Assembly (NCBI GenBank): GCA_951804985.1
Contig: OX638131.1
Coordinates: forward strand, 104,614,464-104,678,463
Length of the DNA stretch: 64,000 nucleotides
Direction of reading: 5' to 3'
DNA from: Dryomyza anilis
Taxonomy: Eukaryota; Arthropoda; Insecta; Diptera; Dryomyzidae
Positions 33,535-44,443 of this stretch are shown here, piece after piece. Every line of letters begins with the position of its first letter. Position 1 is the stretch's first letter. Both the position numbers and the translations under genes were made by a program. The notes below the pieces were generated by a model that was not told the origin of the DNA, did not search any database, and saw only the letters and a program-made list of their open reading frames with translations.

Positions 33535-34672
33535 TTTTAGTTTAAATTTTTTATATTTGATTTAACGGTTTTGGTTATTTTTGTGCTTTGAACTGAATGC
33601 AAAACTGTCGTTTGTGGTGACAGCTTACTGTGGCACTGGTTCTTTTTCCGTTCCCCATTCCATATCTTGCCTATGTTTCTGTCGCCGTCACTGGTTTTGC
33701 ACACTTTGAAATGTCGCCGCATTGAAAAATGTTTTTATTTGCCATGGACAGCACTGTCACAATATTTTAGAACTGCCAACAATTTACACTTGCATCGCAT
33801 AAAATGCAGCCTTTCGAAAGATTGCAATCGAATGTGATTTGAATGCTAGTGAGATAATTGTTTCTGATAGTGTTAAAATTTATTGTTATTTCAACAATTA
33901 TTTGAATTGGTATTTGTTAAAAACTCCTTTCATTTTTTTTATATGATATTAATTGTATGACAGTTTTATTGTATAATAGTTTAACCTTTTCAAATCTTTT
34001 AACCCTTCAAGTAACATTTTATTGTTTTATTGTTAAATGTTATAAAAATCACTTGCACCGCAATGCATGGTGATATTTTATCATTTTATAAGCATTTACC
34101 ATAAATAGTGACCTGCTGGAAATGAAAGAATCGGATATATATTTTTTAGACAATATATTGAATGTTTTAAAATGTTGCTCATACGTCATGGCACATCAAA
34201 CTTATGTATTTACATTTGATATATATGCTACTATTTGGCACATATGAAAACATTTTATATATTTTGTAAATACAACAAATACAATACACATATCTCACAG
34301 TTTCTGTAGATTATGTTGTATATTTTTTTCTTCAATTAAACATTTATATTTTTCAATATAAAAATATTGATTTTTTTAATAACATAAAAAACTTATATAA
34401 TTTAACATCTACGATGATTTTTGTCTTAAGTGAGCTAAATTTAATAAGGAACATTTTTGTAGTAAATTTTAATTTTGTATAACCGACGATTCGTCGAGTT
34501 TTTAACCTTTTTATATTTTTCTATGAAAAAGGGTCAAATTGACCCACACAAAGAGAACTTTTAGGTTTTTCAACAAAAACTGATATGCTAAACGTAAATA
34601 CTAAGTAGAAGTTAAATATTATGCTTTGATATTTCAAAATGTAGCAGTGGTACAGACAAATTATTATATAAT
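33535..34672. other. Unique DNA; 33590-33850 more complex
   Basis: 33590-33850 contains GTGACAG, CTGTCAC and GCATCGCATAAAATGC and may continue the regulatory-looking block on the other side of the 8-bp array. The rest to 34.67 kb is AT-rich without features. Confidence 0.3.
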
Positions 34673-35023
34673 ATATGGGCCAGTCCACACCAAACCGACA
34701 AAAAAAAGTACATTTTGAGATTTTACCCTTTCGATTTCAATGAAATTTGGGCAGCTGATAAAGCTTATTGAGATATGTATTGACCAATTTTTTTTATTTT
34801 TTTCAACCACTACTTCCAGAGATACAGTGCTTTAAAGTTCCAATATATGAGCCAAAATCACTTTTGTATGGCTGTTCATATTTCAATATCTCTTAAAGTA
34901 GATATGCTGGAAACTCCATTGATCAATGCATATCTCAATAAGCTTTATCAGCTGCCCAAATTTCATTGAAATCGAAGAAGGTGAGTTCCAACCGCTGGTC
35001 TATTTGGTGTGGAATGGCCCATA
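34673..35023. mobile_element. Foldback MITE, about 350 bp, TATGGGCC termini
   Basis: The left end TATGGGCCAGTCCACACCAAA and the reversed right end TATGGGCCATTCCACACCAAA differ at one position. Inner arms are also inverted copies: ATTTCAATGAAATTTGGGCAGC with GATAAAGCTTATTGAGATAT on the left recurs reversed at 34933-34977. Almost the whole element is one palindrome with a central loop of about 100 bp. It is non-coding; the superfamily is uncertain because the flanks are TA-rich. Confidence 0.8.
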
Positions 35024-36234
35024 TAATGTATAAGTTTAATGAATTTTGATTTTTCTGAATGAATAGGATGAATCCCATGAGTGTTTGTTTTTTTTTTGTT
35101 TTTCTGAAAAATAAAAAACATAAGTATTTTAATAATTGTCACAAGTATTTTAAATAGTATTTATATATTAAATGGCATGAACATTTTTAAAGCACTTTTA
35201 CAAGCAAGAGATGTAAATAAACCTAAAAGCATAAATAAAAGCATGGTTCACCTGCATTGTTGCAACATATGTCATAAACTTAATTTTTCATTTGTGTGAT
35301 AAAAGTATTGCCATATTTTAATACATTCGTAATACATTTGGTACACTGCTACGGATATCTGTTGGTTTCTGCAAATGTCCCAAATACGTCTGCGCCTTTG
35401 TCGTCATTTCAATGTCAACATCAACATGGTAATCCATAGGTTGTATAAGATGACGATTGTGATGGATGACGCGGGTAGCGCTGATGATAGAGCTGAAACA
35501 CCCATGGAGAAAAAAATAATTAACAGAATTATATTTTCAATGGAACTTTTAACATTAGTACTAATGTAAAAGCATATTTTATGAAAGAGCATATTTGTGT
35601 ATAATCTAAATTTTTAAATCATCGAAAAATTAAATTTAATTTTAATTTTTATGTTTAAATTTATGTTGCATACAAACATTATAATTGTAGGGTTTAAAAT
35701 ATAAATACTTAATGCAATTAAAATGATAATTGTGGCAAATATATTTTCCTGAATATTTATATTTGGAATCAAATAAAAATTTGTTTATATGATTGGATAA
35801 TATTTCAACTATGATTGGAAAGAGGATTGGCTTTTAAATCCTCTTCATCAGCGATCTTCCTCTGAAATTTCTACATTAGAAATAATCAAAAACAAACCGC
35901 AATTATATTTAGTTTTTTTTATATGATCACAGTAATCATTTTACAAAAAAATATTTATATTTGAAAAATTCCGAGTTTAATTTTCTTGTTTTTAAATTAT
36001 AAAATAAAAATAAAATGAGGAATAATTTTTATATAATATATGATACCGGATCATAAATTATAATAATGAATACCACAATTATTTTTCAATATATTATTAA
36101 TGTCAGTTATACCACAAAAGTTTAACAAAAAATATATAAAACCTACCTGATATAAATTCATATTTTATCATTAAAAAGTTATTATAATTATTAATTTTTA
36201 TAATTAAATATTACTTTTATAAATTATGTATTGA
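35024..36234. other. AT-rich unique DNA
   Basis: Nothing recognisable. A small GC-richer patch at 35375-35510 holds overlapping ORFs of 62-64 codons without domains. Confidence 0.25.
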
Positions 36235-36760
36235 TTAATAAAGCACAAACGTATAAAATACTTAAGATGAATAAAACATTTGTCATAGTATAAAAAGATT
36301 ATAATAAAACAATTAATATAATTAAAATAATGATTAATTTGTTTATTAACTGTTAAAAAATAATGATCACATTTGAAATGTAATATGATACAAACATTTA
36401 AAATACTTGAAAAATTCAATCATTTTATATGTTTGTAAAAAACAAATTTAAAATTGTAATTAAAATGAATATTTCATATGTAATGACTGTAACCATATAA
36501 TATCTATCGAATGATACGGCACAAACATTTAAAATACTTGGAAATGTAAAATATATTTAGTATGAAATAGTATGAAATGATTAATAATAATAATTATAAT
36601 AAAAAGAAAATAATACTTTTATATTAACTGTTAAAATATAGTGTTAACATATAAAATGTAATAGAATACAAAGAATTACTTTGTTAATAGCTGTAAACAT
36701 ATAATATTTACTTCAGAAAGCGAACCAAACACATATAAATCTTGTAAATTAAGAAAATAT
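36235..36760. repeat. Diverged tandem repeat, about 130-200 bp units
   Basis: The word CACAAACATTTAAAATACTTG recurs, diverged, at about 36243, 36388, 36520 and 36726. ATTAACTGTTAAAA and CATATAATAT words appear between them. Old duplication, no coding sequence. Confidence 0.5.
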
Positions 36761-36889
36761 TTGCTTTATATTCTTTATTATAAAAATTAATATTATAAAA
36801 TTATAATTATTTTAACTAATGTAATTATTACTTTTATAGTAGCAGTAACCATATGTTGTTTAGCACAATATGTACCAATCATTATATTA

Positions 36890-37735
36890 TTTACGTGTAT
36901 CAAGATGAAAACATTGGATTTGCTGGTTAGTGTTGCTGATGCTGATATTGGTGACCGTGAATACGATAATGTTTATACGTTGTGTTGCTAGATACGCTGG
37001 CGCTGCGTATGATATCCGATTGGCAAAATGTTACGTGACACGACAGTTGCTGTTGCTGCTGGTGCTGCACCTTTCAATCAATCAACAAAATTGAGCAGTA
37101 AACATGACATCGTACAACTGAGACGGAGACAGTGGCAGCACTCAATGTGAACAACATGTGACAAGAAAAGCAGGAGAAAGAAACGAAGGAGCCTGTGGTT
37201 TATTTGTTGCGGTCTGTCAACAGAGAAGTGGCATAAATTGCACGCATTGTCACGAGTTTCATTTGTTGGATACGGCACAAATGGCAACTGGAACTGACAT
37301 CAGCTGTAGTTGCTGTTGCTGCTGCACATGTTGCAACATTTGTGCTGTTGTCGTGCGTGCGTGAGTGTGTGAGTGAGTGAGTGCGTGCGTCTGTAAACAT
37401 TTCCGTGTCTCTGTGACACAGCATGAGACACGACTCTCAAAGACTTCAGTCGTCACTCGTCACACATTGTCGGTTATTATTTCGTTGCATCGTGAGTGAC
37501 ATAAGCTGTCAATATTTTATTTATGCTTCATTCATCAGCAGTATAATCATTGCTAAAGTCAATGCCGTCAACGTCAGGATATTCAGCGGTAGCAGTAGAA
37601 ATATTGGAAGCCACAGCAGGAGCTCTGTAATATTAATAAATTCAATCAAGAATGACGGCATGCAGAATATTTTAGAAAATGAATCAATGACTGGCAACGT
37701 GCGAAACATTTTTTATATATAGAATAATTTATTTT
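36890..37735. other. Unique GC-balanced island with CTG and GTGA runs
   Basis: Contains GTTGCTGTTGCTGCTGGTGCTGC (about 37047), TAGTTGCTGTTGCTGCTGC (37307) and a GTGCGTGAGTGTGTGAGTGAGTGAGTG microsatellite (about 37356). Several overlapping ORFs of 60-99 codons lie on both strands with no recognisable domain. It reads like fly intronic or intergenic regulatory DNA. Confidence 0.3.
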
Positions 37736-37739
37736 TATA

Positions 37740-37950
37740 AAAAATTTAATTTTTTATAAAAAATATTTCTTTTTACTAAAAATTAAATTTTTCACTAAAA
37801 ATCAATTTTTTACTAAAAGTTAAAATTTTTTTATTAAAAAATCAAATTTTATCTAAAAAAAAAAACATTTTTTCTCTAAAAATTAAAATTTACACAAAAA
37901 TTATATTTAAAAAAAAAAATTAAAATTTTCACAAGAAATTCAATTTTTCC
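37740..37950. repeat. 19-bp minisatellite fragment (TTTTTCACTAAAAAT orientation)
   Basis: About ten irregular units of AAAATTAAATTTTTCACTAA and similar, the same family as 24.2-26.3 kb. Confidence 0.7.
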
Positions 37951-37954
37951 GGCC

Positions 37955-38200
37955 CTGGTAATACCCGGGTAGTTCAAATACTCGAAAAAACTGGGTAGTT
38001 TGCAAAACCCGGGTAGTTTGTTCGTTCGTTTGTTCGAGCTATTCAAGTAGCTCGATTGCTCGTTCGTTGTTCGAGTAGCTCGATTGCTCGATCGTTCCTC
38101 GAGCTTCGAGCAGCTCGTTCGTTTGTTCGATTGACGATTGTTCATTTGATCGCTTGTTAATTTGTCTGTCAGTTCGTTTGCTTGAAATGGGTGTTGGTCG
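37955..38200. repeat. ACCCGGGTAGTT and TTCG/GCTCG degenerate tandem segment
   Basis: ACCCGGGTAGTT (twice) and the near-match ACTGGGTAGTT occur at 37967-38020. They are followed by repeated GTAGCTCGATTGCTCG (38048 and 38074) and GTTCGTTTGTTCGA strings. ORFs across it are repeat-driven. Confidence 0.6.
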
Positions 38201-38284
38201 GAAGTGACTGTAAAAATGTGGGTGGACAAAAGTGGGTGGGTGGGCAAAAGTGGGCGGAAAGTGATAAAAAGACCGACGTTTTTT

Positions 38285-38466
38285 TTTGCAGAAATCGGTA
38301 GCAGACATCAAGGGAAATCGAATGGTACCACTGGGGGTTTTTGACCCCCTTTTGGGGGTCATGGATCACTCCAAAGGGTACCATTAGCCTTCTAATGATG
38401 TCCCCTATCGATTTCCGAAATAAAAAAATTTAAATTATAAATGGGTTTTTACCCCCTTTTGGGGGT
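38285..38466. repeat. GGTACCATT-containing fragment with two GACCCCC hairpins
   Basis: AATGGTACCAC, CACTCCAAAGGGTACCATT and ATCGATTTCCGAAATAAAA match the internal repeats of the hAT-like element at 46.6-47.9 kb. Two short hairpins are present: GACCCCCTTTTGGGGGTC (38343-38360, perfect) and ACCCCCTTTTGGGGGT (38451-38466). Probably a fragment or relative of that element, abutting a 19-bp array on its right. Confidence 0.6.
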
Positions 38467-38940
38467 CAATTTTTCACTTAAAATTCAATTTTTCACTAAA
38501 AATTATATTTTTCACTAGAATTCAATTTTTCACCTAAAATTCAAATTTTTCACTAAAAATTCAATTTTTTACTGAATTCAACTTTTCACTAAAAATTCAA
38601 TTTATCACTAAAAATTCAATTTATCACTAAAAATTCAATTTTTCACTTGAAATTAAATTTTTCACTAAAAATACAATTTTTCACTAAAAAATCAATTTTT
38701 CACTAAAAATTAAATTTTTAACTAAAAAAATTTTTCACTAAAAATTCAATTTTTCACTTAAAATTCAATTTTTCACATAAAATTCAATTTTTCACTTAAA
38801 ATTCAATTTTTCACTAAAAATTCAATTTTTCACTCAAAATTCAATTTTTCACTAAAAATTAAATTTTTCACTCAAAATTAAAATTTTCACTAAAATTTAA
38901 ATTTTTTCACAATTTTTTAAATAGCTAATTTTAAATGTTC
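38467..38940. repeat. 19-bp minisatellite (TTTTTCACTAAAAATTCAA orientation), about 25 units
   Basis: Same unit and orientation as 24.2-26.3 kb, with variants CACTTAAAATTCAA and ATCACTAAAAATTCAA. It follows directly on the GGGGGTCA hairpin. Confidence 0.92.
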
Positions 38941-40120
38941 ACTAAAATTCGAATCCTAGCGAAAAATTATAATTCGAAAAATTTAATTCTATTTAAAATT
39001 TGAATTTTATTTAGTATTTTTAGCGCAACTATTATTTTTCAATTTTTATAATTCTCAGTAATCATGTTAAAAAAAATTAATTGAATTTTGAGAATAAAAC
39101 ATTCGCCTCCTAAAGACTGGCATCAGCCCATATTTAATGTATTTAAATTCTACTAAAATTCGTCGCGCTGTGTTTGGCTACAAAATTTGATATTTCTGCC
39201 GTACGCTACTTCACACAACATATCAATTAAATTCAATTAATCTAATGTTAATTCAAATTGCCGAACACCCCTAACAACACGGCGTTGCCACCCGAAGCAA
39301 AACATGTTTGTGGCGCACAAGACAGACAACAAATTATGACCAACATGCAAATGATTGCAATTTTGCAAAAAATTATGACACAAATATGGTTAAAAAAAAA
39401 TTAAAAAAACAAATACTAATAAAACCATACTTTACTAAAATAAAAAATAACAACAACAGAAGGTTTCTAGTCTGCTATTTGTTTAATAATAAATTTTGAA
39501 ATATTTTTAATATTTTTTGTCGGTGACATTTTTCAATGAGTGGCGCATAAAATATGTTTTTACGTTGGTCTACACAGCAAATAAAATTGATAGTTAAAAA
39601 AAGAACAACAATATTAATTAATTTAACATACGTAAATACAGCAAAATGCATTTGCTATATCTTTAAACATAGAATTAGCCTGCTTTTGCAGTTTCAATTA
39701 ATGAGTCTTACTTTTTCAACAATATGTTGAACACTGATCAATAAATCATAATTATATTTCAGCGAAACATTTTAAACAAAATGAATAAAATTATTCGTTA
39801 ATAATACAAATGTGTTTGTCAACATTTCTATATTTTCACTGTAAAATAATTGTAGCAAAATCAATAGCATTTTTCATTTATATAGAAAATGAGTTTTCTA
39901 TGCCTAGTGAAACAACTATTTGTTATGGCAGCAAAACAATTCGTTATTAATCATTATATTTGCTGTATTAACAAAAGCTTTAATTGGAACTGTGAATACA
40001 TTTAGTGAAAAATGTAATTAAGTTTTTTAAAATTTTAGCAAAAATATTTGTCACATTAATTATTTTATATGTAGTATTACTAATGTGATATATTTAATAT
40101 TTTTGAATATGCATTTAAAA
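38941..40120. other. AT-rich DNA with a possible decayed TA-MITE
   Basis: TACACAGCAAATAAAATTG at 39571 resembles the TA-MITE terminus, and ATACAGCAAATATAAT-like strings recur reversed near 39960. The second end (near 39994) is only a weak match. The segment 39180-39300 is more GC-balanced. No gene seen. Confidence 0.3.
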
Positions 40121-40545
40121 TATATTGTTTTATCGGTGTATTAGTTGTTGTTGCAAATTACACATTGTATGTGCCCTGGGCACGCATTGCCAGCGCGTAC
40201 GATCAACGCTTATTAATTCGCCATAATTGACATGTGTTGCCAATGGAATGGCATGGCATTGCGAATTGCATTGCCACGCATTGCAGGCATGACGGCAGCA
40301 GCAACAACAACAGCAACCGTGCAACATGCTGTGGCTCTAACGCCAACCTGAATGACAGGCAGCCAACACCAACAACAGGCGGCAACAACTGGCAGCAACA
40401 GCATTGGTGTCGCCTGCCTGCCTTCTGCCACTGATCGTACCAACAGCAGCAGGCGTGTAAATTGCTGTTGCTGCCTAATCGTTGCTGACTGACTGAGGCG
40501 TTATTAAGTTGCTGTTGCGTGGTCGTTGCTGTTACTTTTGTCATG
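40121..40545. other. GC-balanced island with CAG/CAA tracts
   Basis: CAGCAGCAACAACAACAGCAACC (about 40295) and further CAACAGCAGCAGGCG are interspersed with ATTGCCACGCATTGCAGGCATG-type words. Four overlapping ORFs of 65-113 codons are all composition-driven. Possibly regulatory. Confidence 0.3.
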
Positions 40546-40559
40546 GTTATATCTATTGT

Positions 40560-42100
40560 TAGTAGCTGTATAAAACTCCTCTTTGATAGCCAAAACTAAA
40601 AAGTTAGTTATGATAACTGAATTCAAATGTTTGGATTTTGTATGGTTACGAATTGGTCGGTTAAATATCAATTTATAAACTATATTCATTGTTTTCAGTT
40701 TATACATTATATCAATACTATTAGTTGTGATAACCGAACTTATATCACTTCTTATTCAAAATTCATTCGGTTGCCGCCGCACAGTTTTATAGTTCAACAA
40801 ACAATATAAAATGACAACATATGAAAAAAATAACTATTTGTGTTATTCGAGTATTTGGCTGATATTAGATTTTACTGATCTTTATAGCTACCGAGCTACA
40901 TTAATTCGGTTGACATAACAAAGTATAACTTAAGTATAAATTAAAGAATAACTCAAAACTAATTATGATTGTTATTGATACACCTAAAATAATTCTTTTA
41001 TAAAAAAGCTTTAAATTGTTATGTTGACCGAATTAGTTAAATTTTAGTTAAAAAAGTGTTGTGATAACCGACATGAAATTTTTATAAATTAATAAATATT
41101 TATTACATATCTTTTTAATAAACTTGTTGCATTAAACGAAATTGTCCAACAGTTTTTTTAAATGGCCTCACACTAATTTTTATTAAAATTGGTTGACCTA
41201 ACTACCTTCTTAACATATATGCAGTTATTATAGCAGAGCTTTTAATAATGACACACTTACATTTAAATAAAAAATAAAATAATTAAGATGTATATCAGAT
41301 AAATAACATCAAATAGCTTAATAATCTTTTATCATGCATTTAAAAGATCAAAATTTAGTTGAGATAACCAAATTTTAGTTTTTGTAATTTTTTAAAATGC
41401 CTACATCTCTTTGGTAATAATTTTCTTTCAATTGCATCACTATATATTATGTTTATAAAAATTTAAATTTAAAATAATCTAAATTTTTAACTCACTGTCT
41501 ATGTTTTTCGGTTGCCACAATTAAATCGGGGATGGTGGTTTATGTTGTTTAACAAATTAAGTTAGATTACCTTATAAATTTTTACCTTTAACAGATTTTT
41601 TTATTTAACTGATTGTCCACTTTTGTAAAAAATCAATTTCTTTGATATAACTACCTAATTAACATTTATTCAGTTGTCACAAAAGAGCTTCAAACTAATG
41701 ACAGACTTGTTCTTAAATAAATGATTAAATAAAAGATGTTTATCAGACACTTTTTGTTGTCATGCGTTTAAAAGAACAAAAGTTAGACAAGATAACTAAA
41801 TTTAAATTATTGTAATATGTTTATATTCTTTAGTCACTTTTACTTAATTTCTTTATCAACTTAATTGCTATAATATTATGTTTATAATTAAAAAAAAATT
41901 ATATATTAAATAATTGATTTCTCTAAATTAGTCGGTTGTCATAATTAAATCAGAGCTGACTACTTAAACAAGACTATGTTGTATTCCGTTGGTCAGCAAA
42001 TGCTGTGAGTAGAACCATTTGTAGTTTTAACATTTAGAGCGATTAGTTGATTCAACCGATTGTCTACTTTTATTTTAACTATTACCAAAAATCAAATGGT
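40560..42100. repeat. Diverged tandem duplication, about 450-bp units
   Basis: Two units beginning around 41180 and 41620 share ordered landmarks: GTTGxCCTAACTACCTTCTTAACAT versus GATATAACTACCTAATTAACAT; CAGAGCTTTTAATAATGACA versus AAGAGCTTCAAACTAATGACA; TCATGCATTTAAAAGATCAAA versus TCATGCGTTTAAAAGAACAAA; and CGGTTGCCACAATTAAATCGG versus CGGTTGTCATAATTAAATCAG. Earlier, weaker relatives (GTTGTGATAACCGAAC) occupy 40590-41100. Non-coding. Confidence 0.6.
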
Positions 42101-42360
42101 TGTTGCAACTAAATATTAATGATGTTGCTGATGATCTCATGTATACTGCTGCTAATATTGCTAGTGCTGCTAATATGGTTTTTGCTAATATTGTTGCTGC
42201 TACTAATATTGTTGTTTTTGCTGATGTTGTTATTACAACTAATTCAGTTGGTGCTGATGATGCAGTTTCTTTTGTTACTGTTACTTTTTTTTAATATTGT
42301 TGTTGCAACTGCTGCTATGTGCCACGATCAGCGATCACGTGACGATCACCGGTATTAGTG
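42100..42360. repeat. Degenerate GCT/GTT/ATT trinucleotide tract
   Basis: Triplet-periodic GCTGCTAATATTGCTAGTGC-type sequence generates open frames in two registers (65-79 codons, Ala/Asn/Val or Leu-rich). Consistent with a decayed microsatellite rather than a gene. Confidence 0.55.
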
Positions 42361-42735
42361 GCGCTTCTCTCGTTTGTCGGTTGTATGTTGTTTGTTGCTG
42401 CTACTTGGAAAATTGCAATTTTATGTTAGTTATTAACAAAAAAGCATGTTTTAAATTTAGCTACAAGCTGATCTTACAATATAATTTGAGCACTCTTAGG
42501 TGATCGTTATTAGTTCGTGTTGTTTCACTTAAAGTTCACTAATGCCTGGCTGCAGTTACTATAAAATATTTTTATGAATAACATGTTTTATAGTAATTTC
42601 AAAAGCACAGTATTTTTACTGATCTCAGGTGATCTTTTTGCTTAAAATCTTTATATGTAGATGTAAAATAAAATGAGCTGTAATTCAAAAATATTTTTAA
42701 GAAATTACTGATAGACTTTTAAATTGATTACCCAG
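42361..42735. other. Unique DNA next to a GATC motif cluster
   Basis: CACGATCAGCGATCACGTGACGATCACC spans roughly 42322-42350, followed by GGTGATCGTTATT (42500) and CTGATCTCAGGTGATC (42619). No gene seen. Confidence 0.3.
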
Positions 42736-42739
42736 TCTG

Positions 42740-43105
42740 CTATTTATTTCGATATTGATGCGAGAACGAAACGATATGTCCTAGTATTCGTACGTTATTT
42801 AATTGGACCTTGTATCAATATCAAACAACAAAACGTACTAAACTGCAAAGATAGATAGATGGGACACATCTCAAAACGAGAATAAAACCTGTTATCGAAA
42901 GATATCGCATCGAATAGTGCAAAGATGTCGAGATTGAATCGAAAAACAATGCGATATGTTTATCATAATATTTTACTAATACTCATAATATTTAAATTTT
43001 AAAAAATAGTAGCGATAAAGCAATGAGGTCGAATCTTTTTTTATGGAAGTTAATTCGAGAAAACTTCGAGGTATACATAGTTCCGAGACATGACAGACAG
43101 GGTAT
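42740..43105. repeat. Third, diverged copy of the CGATATCG-rich dispersed repeat
   Basis: Shares AAAGCAATGAGGTCGAATCTTTTTTTAT, TCCGAGACATGACAGACAGGG and GAGATTGAATCGAAAAACAATGCGATAT-type landmarks with the copies at 16.3-17.2 kb (AAAGCAACGAGATCAAACTT, GAGACATGGCAGACTGGG). Confidence 0.55.
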
Positions 43106-43589
43106 ACAGTCACAAGAAATAATAAAAATTTGTTGCATTACTATGATTTAATTTAATACATGTTATAGACATTTTTTATTTAAATTTAAGACTATATAAT
43201 CGTTTATAGGTATTAAAGGTCTTATGAACTAATTATATACTGAACTATTTTTTCAAATCGATATAAATTAAAGCAGAATTCAATAAATCATATTAATTAA
43301 ATAATATAATGTCGGATATTGCTACAAATTAAATGCTTTAATTTATATTTCTTTATGATCGTGCTCGTAGTTTTGAAAGTTCAATTAATTAAATTGTAAA
43401 TAATAGTTTTTATTGCGTTATAATTGTCTATGTACTATGTCATAATAGGTGTTGGTAAATTGAGCTTTATCTGTAAAATTAAATGCTGGTTGTACCTGAT
43501 CGTGAATAAAGCTTAAACAACTAATTAATTCATTTGTTAACTGCTTGATTTTATTTAATTTTGAAAGTGTCTGATTTCAATCAATATTT

Positions 43590-43835
43590 ATAAAAGTAGA
43601 GAAGATTAAATCACATGGGATATATTGATTTTTATAGTTGTTGCACTGATAACTTTAAGAAATATAAGAATTGTGGAAGGCATAACTTTAATGAAATTTA
43701 AAGTGTTATAGTTGTTATCAGTGTTTACAAATCTCGAAAATAACTGCAAATTTGTAATCGTAAAAGAATTTTCTTACATTTGAGACCGAAATGTACTGGG
43801 TAGGTCTACTGAATTTCTATTTTTTAAAGCATATT
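43590..43835 (-). mobile_element. DINE-1-like element, truncated copy B
   Basis: GAAGATTAAATCACATGGGA at the left and AATAACTGCAAATTTGTAATCG...GAAATGTACTGGGTAGGTCTAC correspond to the 3' third of the family read in reverse (compare copy A, 14525-14790). Strongly decayed; the 5' part is missing. Confidence 0.6.
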
Positions 43836-44443
43836 AAGTTCTTTTTATATGTTAAACCAATTATTAATTACAAAAACTCACATAAATCGGTAAAGTAAAA
43901 TATGATCGCTGATTTTTAATACATAAAGGAAGAGAAATGTCTTTAAAATATATGGTCCAAAACGCAGACTGTTTCGCTACACTCATACGCACGTTTCAAC
44001 AAAAACCGCACTCAAACACATTAAATTGAATACTTTTAATATTTTTTATACATGCATCTGAAAGTATGTTTCTGTAGTATCATTTTCTACATATATTAGA
44101 TTTGTTATATGCCTTGTTTTTTAGGAGTTATAAGCGTTTTCAGAATGGACTTTTACGTTACAGTATTTGGAACTAGATTTTAAATTGCGTGGTTGACTAG
44201 TTTTAACGTGCAGTGCATAATTACTAAGCTTTAGAATGCGGTATTCAAATAATAAATTAAATTGGAATCACGCTGAAGCGTTTTTTTTAGTTCTTTAGAA
44301 AAAAATGTTCAGACTGTTATGTTACAAAACGTACAACATACGTTACAAAACATATTGTTACATTACCCGTGCGATAAATCGATCTGATAAAAAGTAAAAA
44401 AAATTAATAAATAATAATACTTTAATGGCTCAATTTCACCATA
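43836..44443. other. AT-rich unique DNA
   Basis: No features recognised between the decayed DINE-1-like fragment and the Tc1/mariner element. Confidence 0.25.

Noticed and set aside
32723..33565. 280-codon ORF with FLYFYIFI period
   Set aside because: It is the translation of an 8-bp microsatellite-like array; three units make 24 bases, so no stop can arise. Not a gene.
39171..39275. Second Harbinger-like MITE ending in GAACACCCCTAA
   Set aside because: One end resembles the 178-bp MITE, but I could not find a matching opposite end or duplication.
40130..40544. Cys- or Gln-rich ORFs on both strands
   Set aside because: Caused by CAG/CAA tracts; four overlapping frames, none with domain structure.
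42100..42358. Ala/Asn/Val-rich ORFs
   Set aside because: Two registers are open at once because of a degenerate trinucleotide tract.
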